NCBI RefSeq assembly: GCF_900129035.1
Contig: NZ_FQTW01000003.1
Coordinates: 186,001 to 250,000, forward strand
Direction of reading: 5' to 3'
DNA: 64,000 nt
Origin: Psychroflexus salarius
Lineage (GTDB): Bacteria > Bacteroidota > Bacteroidia > Flavobacteriales > Flavobacteriaceae
The notes beneath the pieces are model-generated. The model was not told the origin of the DNA. It saw only the letters and a program-made list of their open reading frames with translations, and did no database searches. Of this stretch, positions 53,518 to 63,304 are shown in pieces; positions within the stretch are counted from its first letter, which is position 1, and each line of letters starts with the position of its first letter. Both the position numbers and the translations under genes were made by a program.

Positions 53518-53552
53518 TTTGAGCCCAATCACGCCACAATACCGTATTTTTG
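53518..53552 (+). promoter_or_regulatory. Promoter of dgt
   Basis: TTTG (53518-53521), a 23-bp spacer and a perfect TATTTTTG (53545-53552). The start of transcription would be near 53557, about 14 nt before the ATG at 53571. The element overlaps an in-frame TTG at 53550, which argues against using that as start codon. Confidence 0.55.
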
Positions 53553-53570
53553 AATCAAATTATTTTCCGC

Positions 53571-54917
53571 ATGGCAAACTGGGAACAACTTTTATCACTC
53601 AAGCGTTTCGGCGACAAGCATAAACGCATCCGTAAAGAACAAGACGATACACGCTTAGGCTTCGAAGTCGATTACGACCGCATTGTGTTTTCATCAGCTT
53701 TTAGAAGCTTGCAAGATAAAACCCAAGTGATTCCGCTATCCGAAACCGATTTTGTACATACCCGATTAACACACAGCCTAGAAGTCTCCGTCGTTGGGCG
53801 CTCCTTAGGCCGAAATGTGGGCAAGGCCATCTTAAAAAAATACCCTTATTTAGCAGCCACACACGGCTTTCATTTTAACGATTTTGGTGCCATTGTTGCC
53901 GCGGCAGCCATTGCTCATGATATTGGCAATCCACCTTTTGGGCATTCTGGTGAAAACGCTATGAGCGATTATTTTAAAAATGGCGCAGGCCAACGCTTTC
54001 AATCTCAAATCTCGAAACTTGCGTATCAAGACCTTACCCATTTTGAAGGTAATGCCAACGGCTTTAAATTACTCACCGAAACACGCGATGGCTCTGTAGG
54101 CGGTTTACGCTTGTCTTATGCAACCTTAGCTAGTTTTACGAAATACCCTAAGGCATCTTTACCTCACAAACCAACCAACCAAATCGCCCATAAAAAATAC
54201 GGTTATTTTTCCCAGCAAGCTGATTTTTTTGATGAGGTAGCTAGAGACGTCGGATTACCAACCTCAACCCACGAACATGGCCAAAGTTATGCACGTCATC
54301 CCTTAGCGTTTCTAGTTGAAGCTGCCGATGATATTTGTTACACCATTATCGATTTTGAAGATGGCATCAACCTCGGTTTAATTCCAGAAGATTACGCCTT
54401 AGAATATTTATCTAAACTCATCAATCATAAAATAGATGTCGATAAATACGCCAAACTCAACACCACTAAAAATCGGGTGGCTTATTTACGCTCTTTAGCT
54501 ATTGGGACTTTAATTCAAGAAACAGTCGACATATTCATGGCGAATGAAACCGCTATTTTAAATGGAGATTTTCATGTAGACTTATTGTCTCAGTCGCGTT
54601 ATAAAGCCCAAATTAAGGATATTATAAATATCAGTATTAAAAACGTTTACCGCAGTCAAGAGGTCATGGATAAAGAAATTGTGGGCTATAAAGTCTTAAC
54701 AAGTTTGCTACATGAGTTTACCACCGCCGTAGAGCATCAACTCAACGGGCAATCAACATCTATCGACCGTTTAATTTTAGCCAACTTTCTGCCTCATTTT
54801 AATGCTGAGCAATCACCTACCGAAGATTGGCTGATAGATATTAGCTCTCATATCGCTGCCATGACAGATAGTGAAGCTTTACGCACTTATAAAAAACTTA
54901 CGGGTATGGCGCTTTAG
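53571..54917 (+). CDS. dgt: Deoxyguanosinetriphosphate triphosphohydrolase
   Basis: A 448-residue HD-domain dNTPase that splits dGTP (or other dNTPs) into deoxynucleoside and triphosphate. The HD metal motif is AAAIAHDIGNPPFGHSGE at about residues 108-125, the upstream His is in FVHTRLTHSLEVSVVGRS, and the second Asp is in VEAADDICYTIIDFEDG. Length and motifs match the dGTPase/YfbR-like class. The start ATG 53571 follows from the promoter position. It appears monocistronic. Together with nrdAB and dCMP deaminase it forms a dNTP-balance theme in this window. Confidence 0.93.
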   Translation: MANWEQLLSLKRFGDKHKRIRKEQDDTRLGFEVDYDRIVFSSAFRSLQDKTQVIPLSETDFVHTRLTHSLEVSVVGRSLGRNVGKAILKKYPYLAATHGFHFNDFGAIVAAAAIAHDIGNPPFGHSGENAMSDYFKNGAGQRFQSQISKLAYQDLTHFEGNANGFKLLTETRDGSVGGLRLSYATLASFTKYPKASLPHKPTNQIAHKKYGYFSQQADFFDEVARDVGLPTSTHEHGQSYARHPLAFLVEAADDICYTIIDFEDGINLGLIPEDYALEYLSKLINHKIDVDKYAKLNTTKNRVAYLRSLAIGTLIQETVDIFMANETAILNGDFHVDLLSQSRYKAQIKDIINISIKNVYRSQEVMDKEIVGYKVLTSLLHEFTTAVEHQLNGQSTSIDRLILANFLPHFNAEQSPTEDWLIDISSHIAAMTDSEALRTYKKLTGMAL

Positions 54918-54969
54918 TCTCAGCTTAATTGGTCTAAGCATTTCAGAAATTGGACTTTAAAAAGCAGTA

Positions 54970-56982
54970 TTAATAAAGTGCTTTCAATTGCGTTAAAGCT
55001 TCTTCAACTGTGTTTGCTGGCTGCTGACAACTTTGGTCAACACAAACAAAAATTTGATTATAATCGGTTTTATCCTTCATCAGCGCTAAGTCTTCAGTTG
55101 TACCGCCTAAAAAGATGGCATTAGGGTTATAATGTTGTAGTAAACTTTTATGCTTTTGGGCATAATCACTTCCGCAGGTCACCACTTCAGCAAAAGGATG
55201 TGTTAAGTAACCCACAACAATGGCCCAATGAGCCAAATACGGACCAGATTTATGAAGTTTTGGAGAGACTTTAGCTAACATTTTTTGTACAATATGCTTA
55301 TAGCTGCTGGCATTGTAGAATTTGTGCAGTTTGAATAACGCCTGCAACATCACCGAATTTGAAGATGGAATAACGTTGTCATTGACTTCAATTTTACGCG
55401 CAATTAGCGCTTCGGCTTCGGTTGAAGTGTAGTAAAATAAACCTAAATCCGCATCGTAAAAATCGGTAATGCTCTTATCAACTAATTGTTTAGCTAGCTC
55501 TAAATAGCTTACAGTTAAAGTGGCTTCGTATAGACTAATTAAAGCCAAACTTAACCACGCATAATCTTCTAGAAATCCGGTAATACTAGATTGCCCATCT
55601 TTAAAATTTCTGAACAACTGCTGGTTTTCACTTAAAAGTTCTTTCTGAATAAAAGCAGCATTAGCTTCAGCTTGATCAAGGTAGGCTTGATGTCCCAAAG
55701 CTTGGTAGGCATCAACATAGGCTTTAAGCATCATCGCATTCCAGCTGCATAAAATTTTCGTATCAATTTCAGGCCGTGGTTTTGAGTTGCTTAAGGTTTT
55801 GATTTTAGAACGAATAAGATTCAATTTTCCTACTAACTCATTTTCAGATAAGTTATACTCTTCGGCTATTTTTGAAATTGATTGAGCGGTGTAGAGAATA
55901 TTTTGTCCTTCTTCCCAGTTGCCTTTTTGCTTTAAATTGAAGTAGCTTTTTGCTATTTCAAATTCATCTGAAGTTAAAGCTTCTTCTAATTCATTATAGC
56001 TATAGGTATAAAATGCACCTTCACGACCTTCAGAATCGGCATCAACCGCCGAATAAAATCCGCCATTTGTATCGCTCAGCCAATTGTCAACAAAGTCAAG
56101 GCTTTGTTCAATCGCTATTTCATAACTTGGCTTTTGGGTAATTTTATAAGCATTGGCCAGTAAACTAATCATTTGTGCATTATCGTAAAGCATTTTTTCA
56201 AAATGCGGAGCAAACCAGCGTTCATCGACAGAGTAGCGCGCAAATCCACCGTGAATTTGGTCATAAATGCCGCCAGCAATCATATGGTCAAGTAAATTGA
56301 GGCATTGCTCTAAGGCTTCTTTATTTTGAGTCAGCTCATGGTATTGTAATAAAAACTGCCAACTGCTGGGCATCGCAAATTTTGGTGCACCTTTAAAGCC
56401 ACCATATTTAGAGTCAAAAAAGCGCTGCCAACTGCCAAACAAGTCTTGATAATCGGTTTTGCTAAAGGTAATATCTTGATCATTTTCAGTAAAATCTAAG
56501 CGGTCAATATCTTGAATTCCACGTGTTAACTTTAAAGCTGTGTCTTTAAGTTGTTCTTGTTGGGTATCATAAGCTTTTGCTACATTTTTAAGCACTTTTA
56601 ACCAATTCTCTTTAGGGAAATAGGTGGCCGCATAAAAGGGTTTGCCATCTGGAAATGCAAAAGCATTAAGTGGCCAGCCGCCACGACCAGTTAAGATTTG
56701 TGCCGCATCCATGTAAATTTGGTCAATATCAGGTCGTTCCTCACGATCAACTTTTATACAAATAAAGTGAGCATTCATGACTTCAGCGACCTCTTGGTCT
56801 TCAAAAGATTCGTGTGCCATGACATGGCACCAATGGCAGGCGGCATAACCAATACTTATAAGTAATGGTTTATTTTCTTTTTTAGCTAAAGCCAAGCTTT
56901 CTGCATTCCATTCGCGCCAATGCACTGGATTGTCTCGATGTTGTAATAAATACGGACTTGAGGCTTTGTGTAGTAAGTTCAA
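54970..56982 (-). CDS. Thioredoxin-domain protein, YyaL/DUF255 family
   Basis: A 670-residue protein. A DUF255 thioredoxin-like N-terminal domain (LQHRDNPVHWREWNAESLALAK, GYAACHWCHVMAHESFED, VDREERPDIDQIYM) carries a CHWC motif in place of CGPC. It is followed by a long (alpha/alpha)6-barrel-like region resembling N-acylglucosamine 2-epimerase/glycosidase folds (CSWNAMMLKAYVDAYQALG). The family is related to the human SPATA20 protein; its substrate is unknown. It starts 1 bp after the end of the OmpA-family gene and is probably co-transcribed with it. Confidence 0.9.
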   Translation of the reverse strand: MNLLHKASSPYLLQHRDNPVHWREWNAESLALAKKENKPLLISIGYAACHWCHVMAHESFEDQEVAEVMNAHFICIKVDREERPDIDQIYMDAAQILTGRGGWPLNAFAFPDGKPFYAATYFPKENWLKVLKNVAKAYDTQQEQLKDTALKLTRGIQDIDRLDFTENDQDITFSKTDYQDLFGSWQRFFDSKYGGFKGAPKFAMPSSWQFLLQYHELTQNKEALEQCLNLLDHMIAGGIYDQIHGGFARYSVDERWFAPHFEKMLYDNAQMISLLANAYKITQKPSYEIAIEQSLDFVDNWLSDTNGGFYSAVDADSEGREGAFYTYSYNELEEALTSDEFEIAKSYFNLKQKGNWEEGQNILYTAQSISKIAEEYNLSENELVGKLNLIRSKIKTLSNSKPRPEIDTKILCSWNAMMLKAYVDAYQALGHQAYLDQAEANAAFIQKELLSENQQLFRNFKDGQSSITGFLEDYAWLSLALISLYEATLTVSYLELAKQLVDKSITDFYDADLGLFYYTSTEAEALIARKIEVNDNVIPSSNSVMLQALFKLHKFYNASSYKHIVQKMLAKVSPKLHKSGPYLAHWAIVVGYLTHPFAEVVTCGSDYAQKHKSLLQHYNPNAIFLGGTTEDLALMKDKTDYNQIFVCVDQSCQQPANTVEEALTQLKALY

Positions 56983-56983
56983 T

Positions 56984-57940
56984 TTAATTTTGCTTTAGTA
57001 ATTGCGAAATTTCGTCTAACTGCGGTGTGAGTACCACTTCAATACGCCGGTTTTTAGCTTTACCAGACTGCGTTGTATTTGGCGCCACTGGCGCATATTT
57101 TCCACGTCCGGCTGCAGTTAAGCGTTCAGGCTCAATATTTTCGTTTTGTAAAAGTAATTTTAAAACTTCAGTAGCACGTTTGGTGGATAAATCCCAATTG
57201 TCTTTTAACTGTCCGCTACCATTGTAAGGTACATTATCGGTGTGGCCTTCAATTAAAACCGCAATATCTGGATTATCCGCTAAAACCTTACCGAGTTCTT
57301 GAACAGCGGCTTGGCCTTCAGCACCAACCGTCCAACTTCCAGATTTGAATAAGAGCTTATTTTCCATAGAAACATAAACTTTACCATCACGTTGTTCTAC
57401 GCTTAAACCGCGGTCTTCAAAATTAATGAGTGCACTAGATAATTTGTCTTTTAGTGCTTTCATTTTTTCTTTGTTGGCAACAATCATTTGTTCTAACTCA
57501 TCAATTCTTTGGGCTCTGTAGTCTAAATCTTTTTGTAATTGCTCCAAGCGTTTTTGTTCTTCTGCCAGTGCCGTTTTTTTAGTTTCTAACTCTTTTAAAA
57601 GTGCTCTGTTTTGTTGTGCATTTTCGGCTAAGACTTTACTACTGTTGGCTTCAAGTGCATTGTAAGATTGTGAAAGTTGATTGTATTCGTCTTGTTTTTT
57701 TGCTAACGCTTTTTCAATTTCTTTTTTATTTTTTTCGAGTGCTTCAACCTGAGTAGCTAATTCTTGCCGCTCAGTTTTTATAGCTTCTAATGCGTTTTGG
57801 CAGTCGTTTAATGTTTTCGACTGGTTATTGAAATCGGCTTGTAAATCTTCAAATTGGCGTGTAAGTGCATCAAATTTTTTCTGACTCACGCAAGCGGTTA
57901 AGCTTATTGAAATCAAGCTTAAAAGAAATATCTTTTTCAT
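56984..57940 (-). CDS. OmpA-family lipoprotein with coiled coil
   Basis: A 318-residue protein. The lipoprotein signal (LISISLTACVSQKKFD, Cys at about 17) is followed by a long coiled coil (about 25-165, rich in Leu/Gln/Lys/Glu heptads). A C-terminal OmpA peptidoglycan-binding domain spans about 195-310: VLIEGHTDNVPYNGSGQLKDNWDLSTKRATEVL, then RLTAAGRGKYAPVAPN. The layout is that of a Pal-like tether between outer membrane and peptidoglycan. It lies 16 bp after xth in the same direction. Confidence 0.92.
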   Translation of the reverse strand: MKKIFLLSLISISLTACVSQKKFDALTRQFEDLQADFNNQSKTLNDCQNALEAIKTERQELATQVEALEKNKKEIEKALAKKQDEYNQLSQSYNALEANSSKVLAENAQQNRALLKELETKKTALAEEQKRLEQLQKDLDYRAQRIDELEQMIVANKEKMKALKDKLSSALINFEDRGLSVEQRDGKVYVSMENKLLFKSGSWTVGAEGQAAVQELGKVLADNPDIAVLIEGHTDNVPYNGSGQLKDNWDLSTKRATEVLKLLLQNENIEPERLTAAGRGKYAPVAPNTTQSGKAKNRRIEVVLTPQLDEISQLLKQN

Positions 57941-57956
57941 ATCTTATAAAATAAAA

Positions 57957-58718
57957 TTAATCAAGTTCTAATAAAACGGGACAATGGTCACTATGTTTTG
58001 CCTCTTGCAAAATTAATGCCCGTTTTAATCGCGGTTTTAAATCTTGTGTAATAAGTAAATAGTCTAATCGCCAACCTTTATTACGTTCACGAGCATTGGC
58101 GCGATAACTCCACCATGAATATTGTTCTTTTTCGGGATGCAAATGCCTAAACGAATCAATGAGACCTAATTCAAGAAAGTTGGTAAGCCATTCGCGTTCT
58201 ATAGGTAAAAAGCCTGACACATTTTTAAGTCGAACAGGGTCATGAATATCAATCGGTTCATGACAAATATTATAATCGCCACAAATCACCAGGTTTGGAT
58301 ATTCTTTTTTTAGATGGTTTACATAAGTTTTAAAATCGGCCATATATTGCAACTTAAACTCAAGGCGAGCATCATTGGTGCCTGATGGTAAATATAAACT
58401 CATGATTGAAAGCCCATCAAAATCGACCCGTAAATTACGGCCTTCACGATCCATATAATCAATACCTGTTCCGTATTCTACATGTTTTGGTTCGTGTTTT
58501 GAAATAATGCCAACACTGCTGTAGCCTTTCTTTTCAGCCGAAAACCAATAACAATGTTTGTAACCTAAGTCATGAAAAAGCTGATCATCAATTTGTTCGG
58601 GTTGGGCTTTGGTCTCTTGAAAACAAACCACATCTGCTTCAGCGGCAGCTAACCATCCGAGTAAATCTTTTTTTAAGGCGGCACGTATGCCATTTACGTT
58701 ATAAGAAATAATTTTCAT
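57957..58718 (-). CDS. xth: Exodeoxyribonuclease III / AP endonuclease
   Basis: A 253-residue endonuclease/exonuclease/phosphatase-fold enzyme that incises abasic sites in DNA repair. Motifs in order: IISYNVNGIRAALKKDLLGWL, DVVCFQETKAQPEQID, YSSVGIISKHEP, VICGDYNICHEPIDIHDP, WWSYRANARERNKGWRLDYLLIT and the terminal HSDHCPVLLEL catalytic His. A -7 element (TAACTTTG, minus, 58745-58738) overlaps the stop of bioF and lies 19 nt before the ATG, so xth may be expressed independently of bioF. Confidence 0.95.
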   Translation of the reverse strand: MKIISYNVNGIRAALKKDLLGWLAAAEADVVCFQETKAQPEQIDDQLFHDLGYKHCYWFSAEKKGYSSVGIISKHEPKHVEYGTGIDYMDREGRNLRVDFDGLSIMSLYLPSGTNDARLEFKLQYMADFKTYVNHLKKEYPNLVICGDYNICHEPIDIHDPVRLKNVSGFLPIEREWLTNFLELGLIDSFRHLHPEKEQYSWWSYRANARERNKGWRLDYLLITQDLKPRLKRALILQEAKHSDHCPVLLELD

Positions 58719-58737
58719 GACGTCGTTTTAAGTCTTT

Positions 58738-58745
58738 CAAAGTTA
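58738..58745 (-). promoter_or_regulatory. -7 promoter element of xth
   Basis: Perfect TAACTTTG on the minus strand, overlapping the stop codon of bioF and 19 nt before the xth ATG. No -33 TTG was found at standard spacing. Confidence 0.4.
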
Positions 58746-59879
58746 TGAAATTGAGGCTAGTTTTGCTTTTAAAAGTGCTAAAACTCGCTTAATTTCTTGG
58801 GGTGAATTATCGGCATGAAGGCAAAAGCGAAGCCGTTCTTTTCCTTTAGGAACCGTTGGTGATAAAATAGCGCGCACATCAAATTGTTCTTTTTGAAGTG
58901 CCTCGGCGATGCTTTTACATGCTGAATTTCCTGAAATGATGCAGGATTGAATAGCTGATTGACTGGTAATGAAATAATCTTCTAACTGAAGCTGTTGTAC
59001 TTGCTCTAAAAATAAAGCAATATTAGTTTGAAGCTGATGTGCTAGGCTAAGATTTTTTTTAAATTCTTGATGAGCGGCCCAAATTAAGGCGGTTTGCTGT
59101 GTTGAAATAGCCGTGGTGTAAATTAAACTCCGACTGAAGTTAACGAGATAAGATTTTAAAGCTTCGCTCCCTAAAATAACAGCGCCGTGTTGTGCAAAAC
59201 TTTTCCCAAAGGTAATCACGCGTGCTAAACTATTAATGTTTTGAAACGACAAACCTTCTTTGCCTAAAACGCCAATGGCATGAGCTTCATCAAGAATAAA
59301 ATGAGCATTAAACTGCTTACAAAGTGCACTGATTTTTTCAACAGGTGCTTGGTCGCCATCCATAGAAAAAACACTTTCGGTAATCACGTAAATACTGTCA
59401 AATTCATGGGCATATTGTTGTAACTTTCGTTCTAAGTCATCTAAGTTATTGTGTTTAAATTTATAGCTCTTGGCTTGTGCTAAACTGATGCCATCACGAA
59501 TAGAAGCATGCACAAGCTCATCAAATAAAATTAAACTTTGCCGTAAACCAATTGCTGATATTAAACCTAAGTTAGCCGTATAACCTGAATTGAATAATAA
59601 GGCTGATTCAGCTTGATAAAAATCGGCTAAATAATTTTCGCAATCGTAGTGTAATTGAGAATTCCCGGTGAGTAATCTTGAGCCAGGCTTGGCATCAACT
59701 GGATATTGTTGATGAATTTTTTCTGCGGTAACTTCAACCGACGTAAGTTGACTCAGACCTAAATAATCATTTGAAGCAAAATCGGTTAATGATGGGAACG
59801 TGGTTTTGAGTTCACGAAGACTCTCATTTCGCAGGCGCTGATCTAGTTTTAATTGTAATGCCTTTGGTAATTTAGGCAT
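58743..59879 (-). CDS. bioF: 8-amino-7-oxononanoate synthase
   Basis: A 378-residue PLP enzyme of the alpha-oxoamine synthase family, making KAPA from pimeloyl-ACP/CoA and alanine. Signatures: FASNDYLGLSQL, GSRLLTGNSQLHYDCENYLADFY, ESVFSMDGDQAP, ILDEAHAIGVLG and the Schiff-base Lys at about 226 in ITFGKSFAQHGAVI. The length is typical, and BioF is more likely than KBL or HemA given bioA and bioD in the same window. Unusually it is far from them and overlaps mrpG by 8 bp, so it is read with the Mrp operon. Confidence 0.85.
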   Translation of the reverse strand: MPKLPKALQLKLDQRLRNESLRELKTTFPSLTDFASNDYLGLSQLTSVEVTAEKIHQQYPVDAKPGSRLLTGNSQLHYDCENYLADFYQAESALLFNSGYTANLGLISAIGLRQSLILFDELVHASIRDGISLAQAKSYKFKHNNLDDLERKLQQYAHEFDSIYVITESVFSMDGDQAPVEKISALCKQFNAHFILDEAHAIGVLGKEGLSFQNINSLARVITFGKSFAQHGAVILGSEALKSYLVNFSRSLIYTTAISTQQTALIWAAHQEFKKNLSLAHQLQTNIALFLEQVQQLQLEDYFITSQSAIQSCIISGNSACKSIAEALQKEQFDVRAILSPTVPKGKERLRFCLHADNSPQEIKRVLALLKAKLASIS

Positions 59880-60282
59880 TGCGATCTGTTTTTGAATCCT
59901 GTTTTGAGTTGTTTTCTTCTACTTGTTCTGGGTCACTTTTTAGCTCGTGTGTTGATTTATTGTAACGATCTTTTAAGTCGTCAATTACAGAGCCATCCCA
60001 AAGTTTATTACCTAAAAAGTAAGATGTTCGCCCAATGAGGTGTGCGCCCACAGGTGCAGTGAGTAAAATAAAAATAACAATGGCTTGCACACGTGTGGTG
60101 ACTGAAAAGTCATAAAAATAAACAGCGGCTGCACCGAGTAATAATCCTACGCCTAATGTAGCGGCTTTGGTATTGACAGATATCCGTAAGTAAGTATCTG
60201 GCATTCTAATAATTCCGATAGCTGCAAGTAAGGCAAATAAGGTGCCTAATGTGGCGAATATGTAGATTAATACATCAGTCAT
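59872..60282 (-). CDS. mrpG: Mrp-type Na+/H+ antiporter subunit G
   Basis: A 136-residue membrane protein with three helices and the MnhG/MrpG pattern (ALLAAIGIIRMPDTYLRISVNTKAATLG, then FILLTAPVGAHLIGRTSYFLG). It has an acidic, polar C-terminal extension (LKSDPEQVEENNSKQDSKTDRNA). The frame is open to 60318, but the ATG at 60282 gives the standard start (MTDVLIYIF) with an 8-bp overlap with mrpF. It is the last subunit gene of the operon. Confidence 0.88.
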   Translation of the reverse strand: MTDVLIYIFATLGTLFALLAAIGIIRMPDTYLRISVNTKAATLGVGLLLGAAAVYFYDFSVTTRVQAIVIFILLTAPVGAHLIGRTSYFLGNKLWDGSVIDDLKDRYNKSTHELKSDPEQVEENNSKQDSKTDRNA

Positions 60283-60550
60283 TTTTGTTTCGTTTTTCAA
60301 GGTAATAAGAAAAGGCAACGGTACTTAAAAACGCTATGAGTGCTAAAATCATGGCGATGTCTAAGAACGTAGGTTGGTTGTTGATGATGCTATAAATTGC
60401 AATAATTCCGATACCAATGGTAATCAGTAAATCTAAGGCAACAACGCGATCTATAATGCTTGGACCTTTGATGAAACGTATAAACACAAGAATTTCAGCT
60501 AAAGATAGCAAGGGTAATATTACGTAGTATAAATAGTCGTTTAAGGTCAT
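60275..60550 (-). CDS. mrpF: Mrp-type Na+/H+ antiporter subunit F
   Basis: A 91-residue three-helix membrane protein with the MrpF core VFIRFIKGPSIIDRVVALDLLITIGIGIIAIYS. It overlaps mrpE by 4 bp and mrpG by 8 bp, i.e. a tightly coupled operon. Part of the multi-subunit Mrp antiporter that exports Na+ in exchange for H+. Confidence 0.88.
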   Translation of the reverse strand: MTLNDYLYYVILPLLSLAEILVFIRFIKGPSIIDRVVALDLLITIGIGIIAIYSIINNQPTFLDIAMILALIAFLSTVAFSYYLEKRNKND

Positions 60551-61023
60551 CTTAATATAGCTAATAATCGCTTTTCAAATCCGTTTTTAATATCGTCTAT
60601 AAATTCTTGTTTGTTGTGAACGTACATCGAATGTACATATAAAACTTTGCGGTCTGTAGAGACGTCAAGGCTTAATGTTCCAGGTGTTAAAGTAATCAAG
60701 TTAGCTAAAAAAGTAATTTCAACATCAGTTTTAGCATCAAGTGGTACACTAACAATACCTGGCTTCATATTGTGCGTTGGTGTAATGACTTCAATGGCAA
60801 CTTGAATATTAGCTTTAATCATTTCCCATAGAAAAAAGAAAAAAAAGCCAATAATTCGAGGCAATATTTTATAATATTTATTTTGATCGGTTTTTCGGGA
60901 AATAATCCACAAGATTAAAAAGCTCAATATAAACCCGAAACTGAAGTTTTCAAAGGTATAGCTACCTGTTAAAAACACCCAGATGAGCATAAGTAATATG
61001 TTAGATAAAAACTGTGTTTTCAT
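60547..61023 (-). CDS. mrpE: Mrp-type Na+/H+ antiporter subunit E
   Basis: A 158-residue protein with two to three helices and the MrpE hallmarks FIFFFLWEMIKANIQVAIEV-like segment (residues ~55-75) and EITFLANLITLTPGTLSLDVS. It is separated from mrpD by 2 bp. MrpE is needed for full antiporter assembly and activity. Confidence 0.9.
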   Translation of the reverse strand: MKTQFLSNILLMLIWVFLTGSYTFENFSFGFILSFLILWIISRKTDQNKYYKILPRIIGFFFFFLWEMIKANIQVAIEVITPTHNMKPGIVSVPLDAKTDVEITFLANLITLTPGTLSLDVSTDRKVLYVHSMYVHNKQEFIDDIKNGFEKRLLAILR

Positions 61024-61025
61024 AA

Positions 61026-62534
61026 TTATGGGTTTAACACGGCTTTAATATATAAATCTTTATTAGTGATTTCTTCAGCAATTCTTACCGAAAGTTCCTG
61101 AATGTGATTAGCGCCAAATCCAATATATAAACTTACAAAAGTTAACAGCATAATAGGCATGATAAACTGTAATTTTTGAAATGGTCGAAGTTCATAAAAG
61201 TATATAAACTTACGCTCACGTTTAAATTCAGGTTGGTCTTTCCAAAAAGCCTTAGACCACAATCGCGCAATGATGAATAGCGTGATAAAACTCCCGAAAA
61301 TCAAGGCGCCAAAATACCAATATTGCGCTTCGCTAAAACTTGCTAAAATAAGTGATAGTTTCGGCCAAAAGCCTGATAATGGCGGCACTCCAACTAAAGA
61401 AAATAAAGGGATGGCCATCAGCAAACTCAATTTAGGATAATTGGCATATAAACCACCTATTTTATTCATATTCGTGGTTGCTTTAATCCGGTAAATTACA
61501 CCAGCAATTAAAAATAAATTGGTTTTAACGATAATGTCGTGAATGAGGTAAAATACAACACCAGTTAGGGCAACTTTTGTGAATAAGCCAAGACCACCGA
61601 TCATAAAACCAATGTGACAAATGATTAAATACGAGAAAACTTTCCGAATATTTGTATGGGTTAAAGCGCCAATACCGCCAGAAAAAATGGTTAAAATTCC
61701 AAGTCCAATGAGTAAGTTTTGAAGGAACACGTCTATTTCAAAAATCATTGAAAACACACGAATTAAGGCATAAACGCCAACTTTAGTTAATAAACCAGCA
61801 AAAATCGCCGAAACTGCTGATGGTGGCGTGTGGTATGATGCGGGAAGCCAAAAATATAAGGGAAAAATAGCCGATTTAATACCAAAACCAACTAAAAATA
61901 AAACCGCACAAACATCTACTAAAGTGCGATTTTCAATGCTTTGAACCTTGCCTGCTAAATCGGCCATGTTTAAAGTTCCTGCCAAACCATACAAAACGCC
62001 TAAAGCGGTTAAAAATATCATTGAGGCGAAGAAGTTGAGTGCAAAATATTTCACAGCACCTTCAAGCTGATTTTTCTCACCGCCAATACTGATCAGCACA
62101 AATGAGCTAATAATAATAATTTCGAACCAGACGTATAGATTAAAAATATCACCGGTTAAAAATGCCCCATTAAGTCCTAATAACAAAAACTGAAATACAC
62201 TAAAGTAACCAAATCTTAGGCGCGCATTAATAACTGAAATGCTGGAGAAAATAGAAACCGCTAAACCACTGATAGCAGTTAATAGCACCAAAGTCGCAGC
62301 TAACATATCACCTACAAACACAATCCCAAAAGGGGCTTCCCAATTACCAGCTTCAACCACTTGGGTACCATTTTGGTAGACATGTGTAAACACGTAAATC
62401 GCTACACCCAAACCAATAGCATTACCAATAACGCTAAAGAGTTTTTGGAAATTAATGTTTCGCCAAAAAAACATCAATATGATGCTAAATAGCAAATTAA
62501 CAATTAAGGGTAATATGATCACGTGGTTTGTCAT
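61026..62534 (-). CDS. mrpD: Mrp-type Na+/H+ antiporter subunit D
   Basis: A 502-residue, ~14-helix protein homologous to complex I NuoL/M/N subunits. Motifs include [21 protein letters not shown] (conserved Glu in helix 5) and [31 protein letters not shown] (conserved Lys). [19 protein letters not shown] and [10 protein letters not shown] follow. It is the ion-translocating core with MrpA. It overlaps mrpC by 4 bp. Confidence 0.94.
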   Translation of the reverse strand: MTNHVIILPLIVNLLFSIILMFFWRNINFQKLFSVIGNAIGLGVAIYVFTHVYQNGTQVVEAGNWEAPFGIVFVGDMLAATLVLLTAISGLAVSIFSSISVINARLRFGYFSVFQFLLLGLNGAFLTGDIFNLYVWFEIIIISSFVLISIGGEKNQLEGAVKYFALNFFASMIFLTALGVLYGLAGTLNMADLAGKVQSIENRTLVDVCAVLFLVGFGIKSAIFPLYFWLPASYHTPPSAVSAIFAGLLTKVGVYALIRVFSMIFEIDVFLQNLLIGLGILTIFSGGIGALTHTNIRKVFSYLIICHIGFMIGGLGLFTKVALTGVVFYLIHDIIVKTNLFLIAGVIYRIKATTNMNKIGGLYANYPKLSLLMAIPLFSLVGVPPLSGFWPKLSLILASFSEAQYWYFGALIFGSFITLFIIARLWSKAFWKDQPEFKRERKFIYFYELRPFQKLQFIMPIMLLTFVSLYIGFGANHIQELSVRIAEEITNKDLYIKAVLNP

Positions 62535-62884
62535 GAATCTTCGTCTGTGGTGTTAAGTTGATCGAGATCGTCTGTTTTTAATACTTTATAAGCACGCTTA
62601 ACCAAAATAATGGCAAAGGATTGTAAACCAAAACTGATAACAATGGCGGTTAAAATAAGTGCTTGTGGAATAGGATCGGCAAAAATACCTTCTAAAATTT
62701 TATCGCTATCTGAAATAATAGGTGGTTCACCTTTAGTGATACGTCCTAATAAAAAGATAAGTAAGTTAACGCCATTACCCAACAACACAATACCTAAAAT
62801 TAGCTTTACAATGCTGCGGCGCATAATCATATAAATGCCTGCTGCATAAAGTAAACCGGTTATAATGGCTAATAATAATTCCAT
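62531..62884 (-). CDS. mrpC: Mrp-type Na+/H+ antiporter subunit C
   Basis: A 117-residue three-helix protein homologous to NuoK. It contains [27 protein letters not shown] and [25 protein letters not shown]. It lies 1 bp from mrpB and overlaps mrpD by 4 bp. Confidence 0.9.
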   Translation of the reverse strand: MELLLAIITGLLYAAGIYMIMRRSIVKLILGIVLLGNGVNLLIFLLGRITKGEPPIISDSDKILEGIFADPIPQALILTAIVISFGLQSFAIILVKRAYKVLKTDDLDQLNTTDEDS

Positions 62885-62885
62885 A

Positions 62886-63299
62886 TTAAGCTGATTCTGA
62901 TATGGTGAAAATAATAGTTAAAGCGGCACCAATCACCACCAAATAAACGCCAGTGTCAAAAAATAATGCCGAGCCTATTTTACCTAAAACAGGAACAGGT
63001 TCATGCGCCCAAAGGCCTGTCATAAGCGGTAAGTCTGCGAATAATATAGGAGAAATAGCGCTTAAAAAGGCAATAGCCAAACCCACAGGCATAAAAAATC
63101 CAGGGTGAATTTTGAGCACTTGTTTCGTGTTTTGTAGGCCGTTTGCAAAAGCATCAAGTACAAAAGCAATTGCGGCTACTAAGCCACCCACAAAACCGCC
63201 ACCAGGTAAATAATGTCCTCGTAATAATATAAATACAGAGAACAGCAATAATACTGGCAGTAAATAATTCGAGGCTGTTTTTAAAATTATGGTTTTCAC
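62886..63299 (-). CDS. mrpB: Mrp-type Na+/H+ antiporter subunit B
   Basis: A 137-residue MnhB-domain protein with four helices ([38 protein letters not shown] is the signature). It lies 5 bp after mrpA and 1 bp before mrpC. It is a structural subunit of the antiporter. Confidence 0.9.
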   Translation of the reverse strand: MKTIILKTASNYLLPVLLLFSVFILLRGHYLPGGGFVGGLVAAIAFVLDAFANGLQNTKQVLKIHPGFFMPVGLAIAFLSAISPILFADLPLMTGLWAHEPVPVLGKIGSALFFDTGVYLVVIGAALTIIFTISESA

Positions 63300-63304
63300 T
63301 TGCT

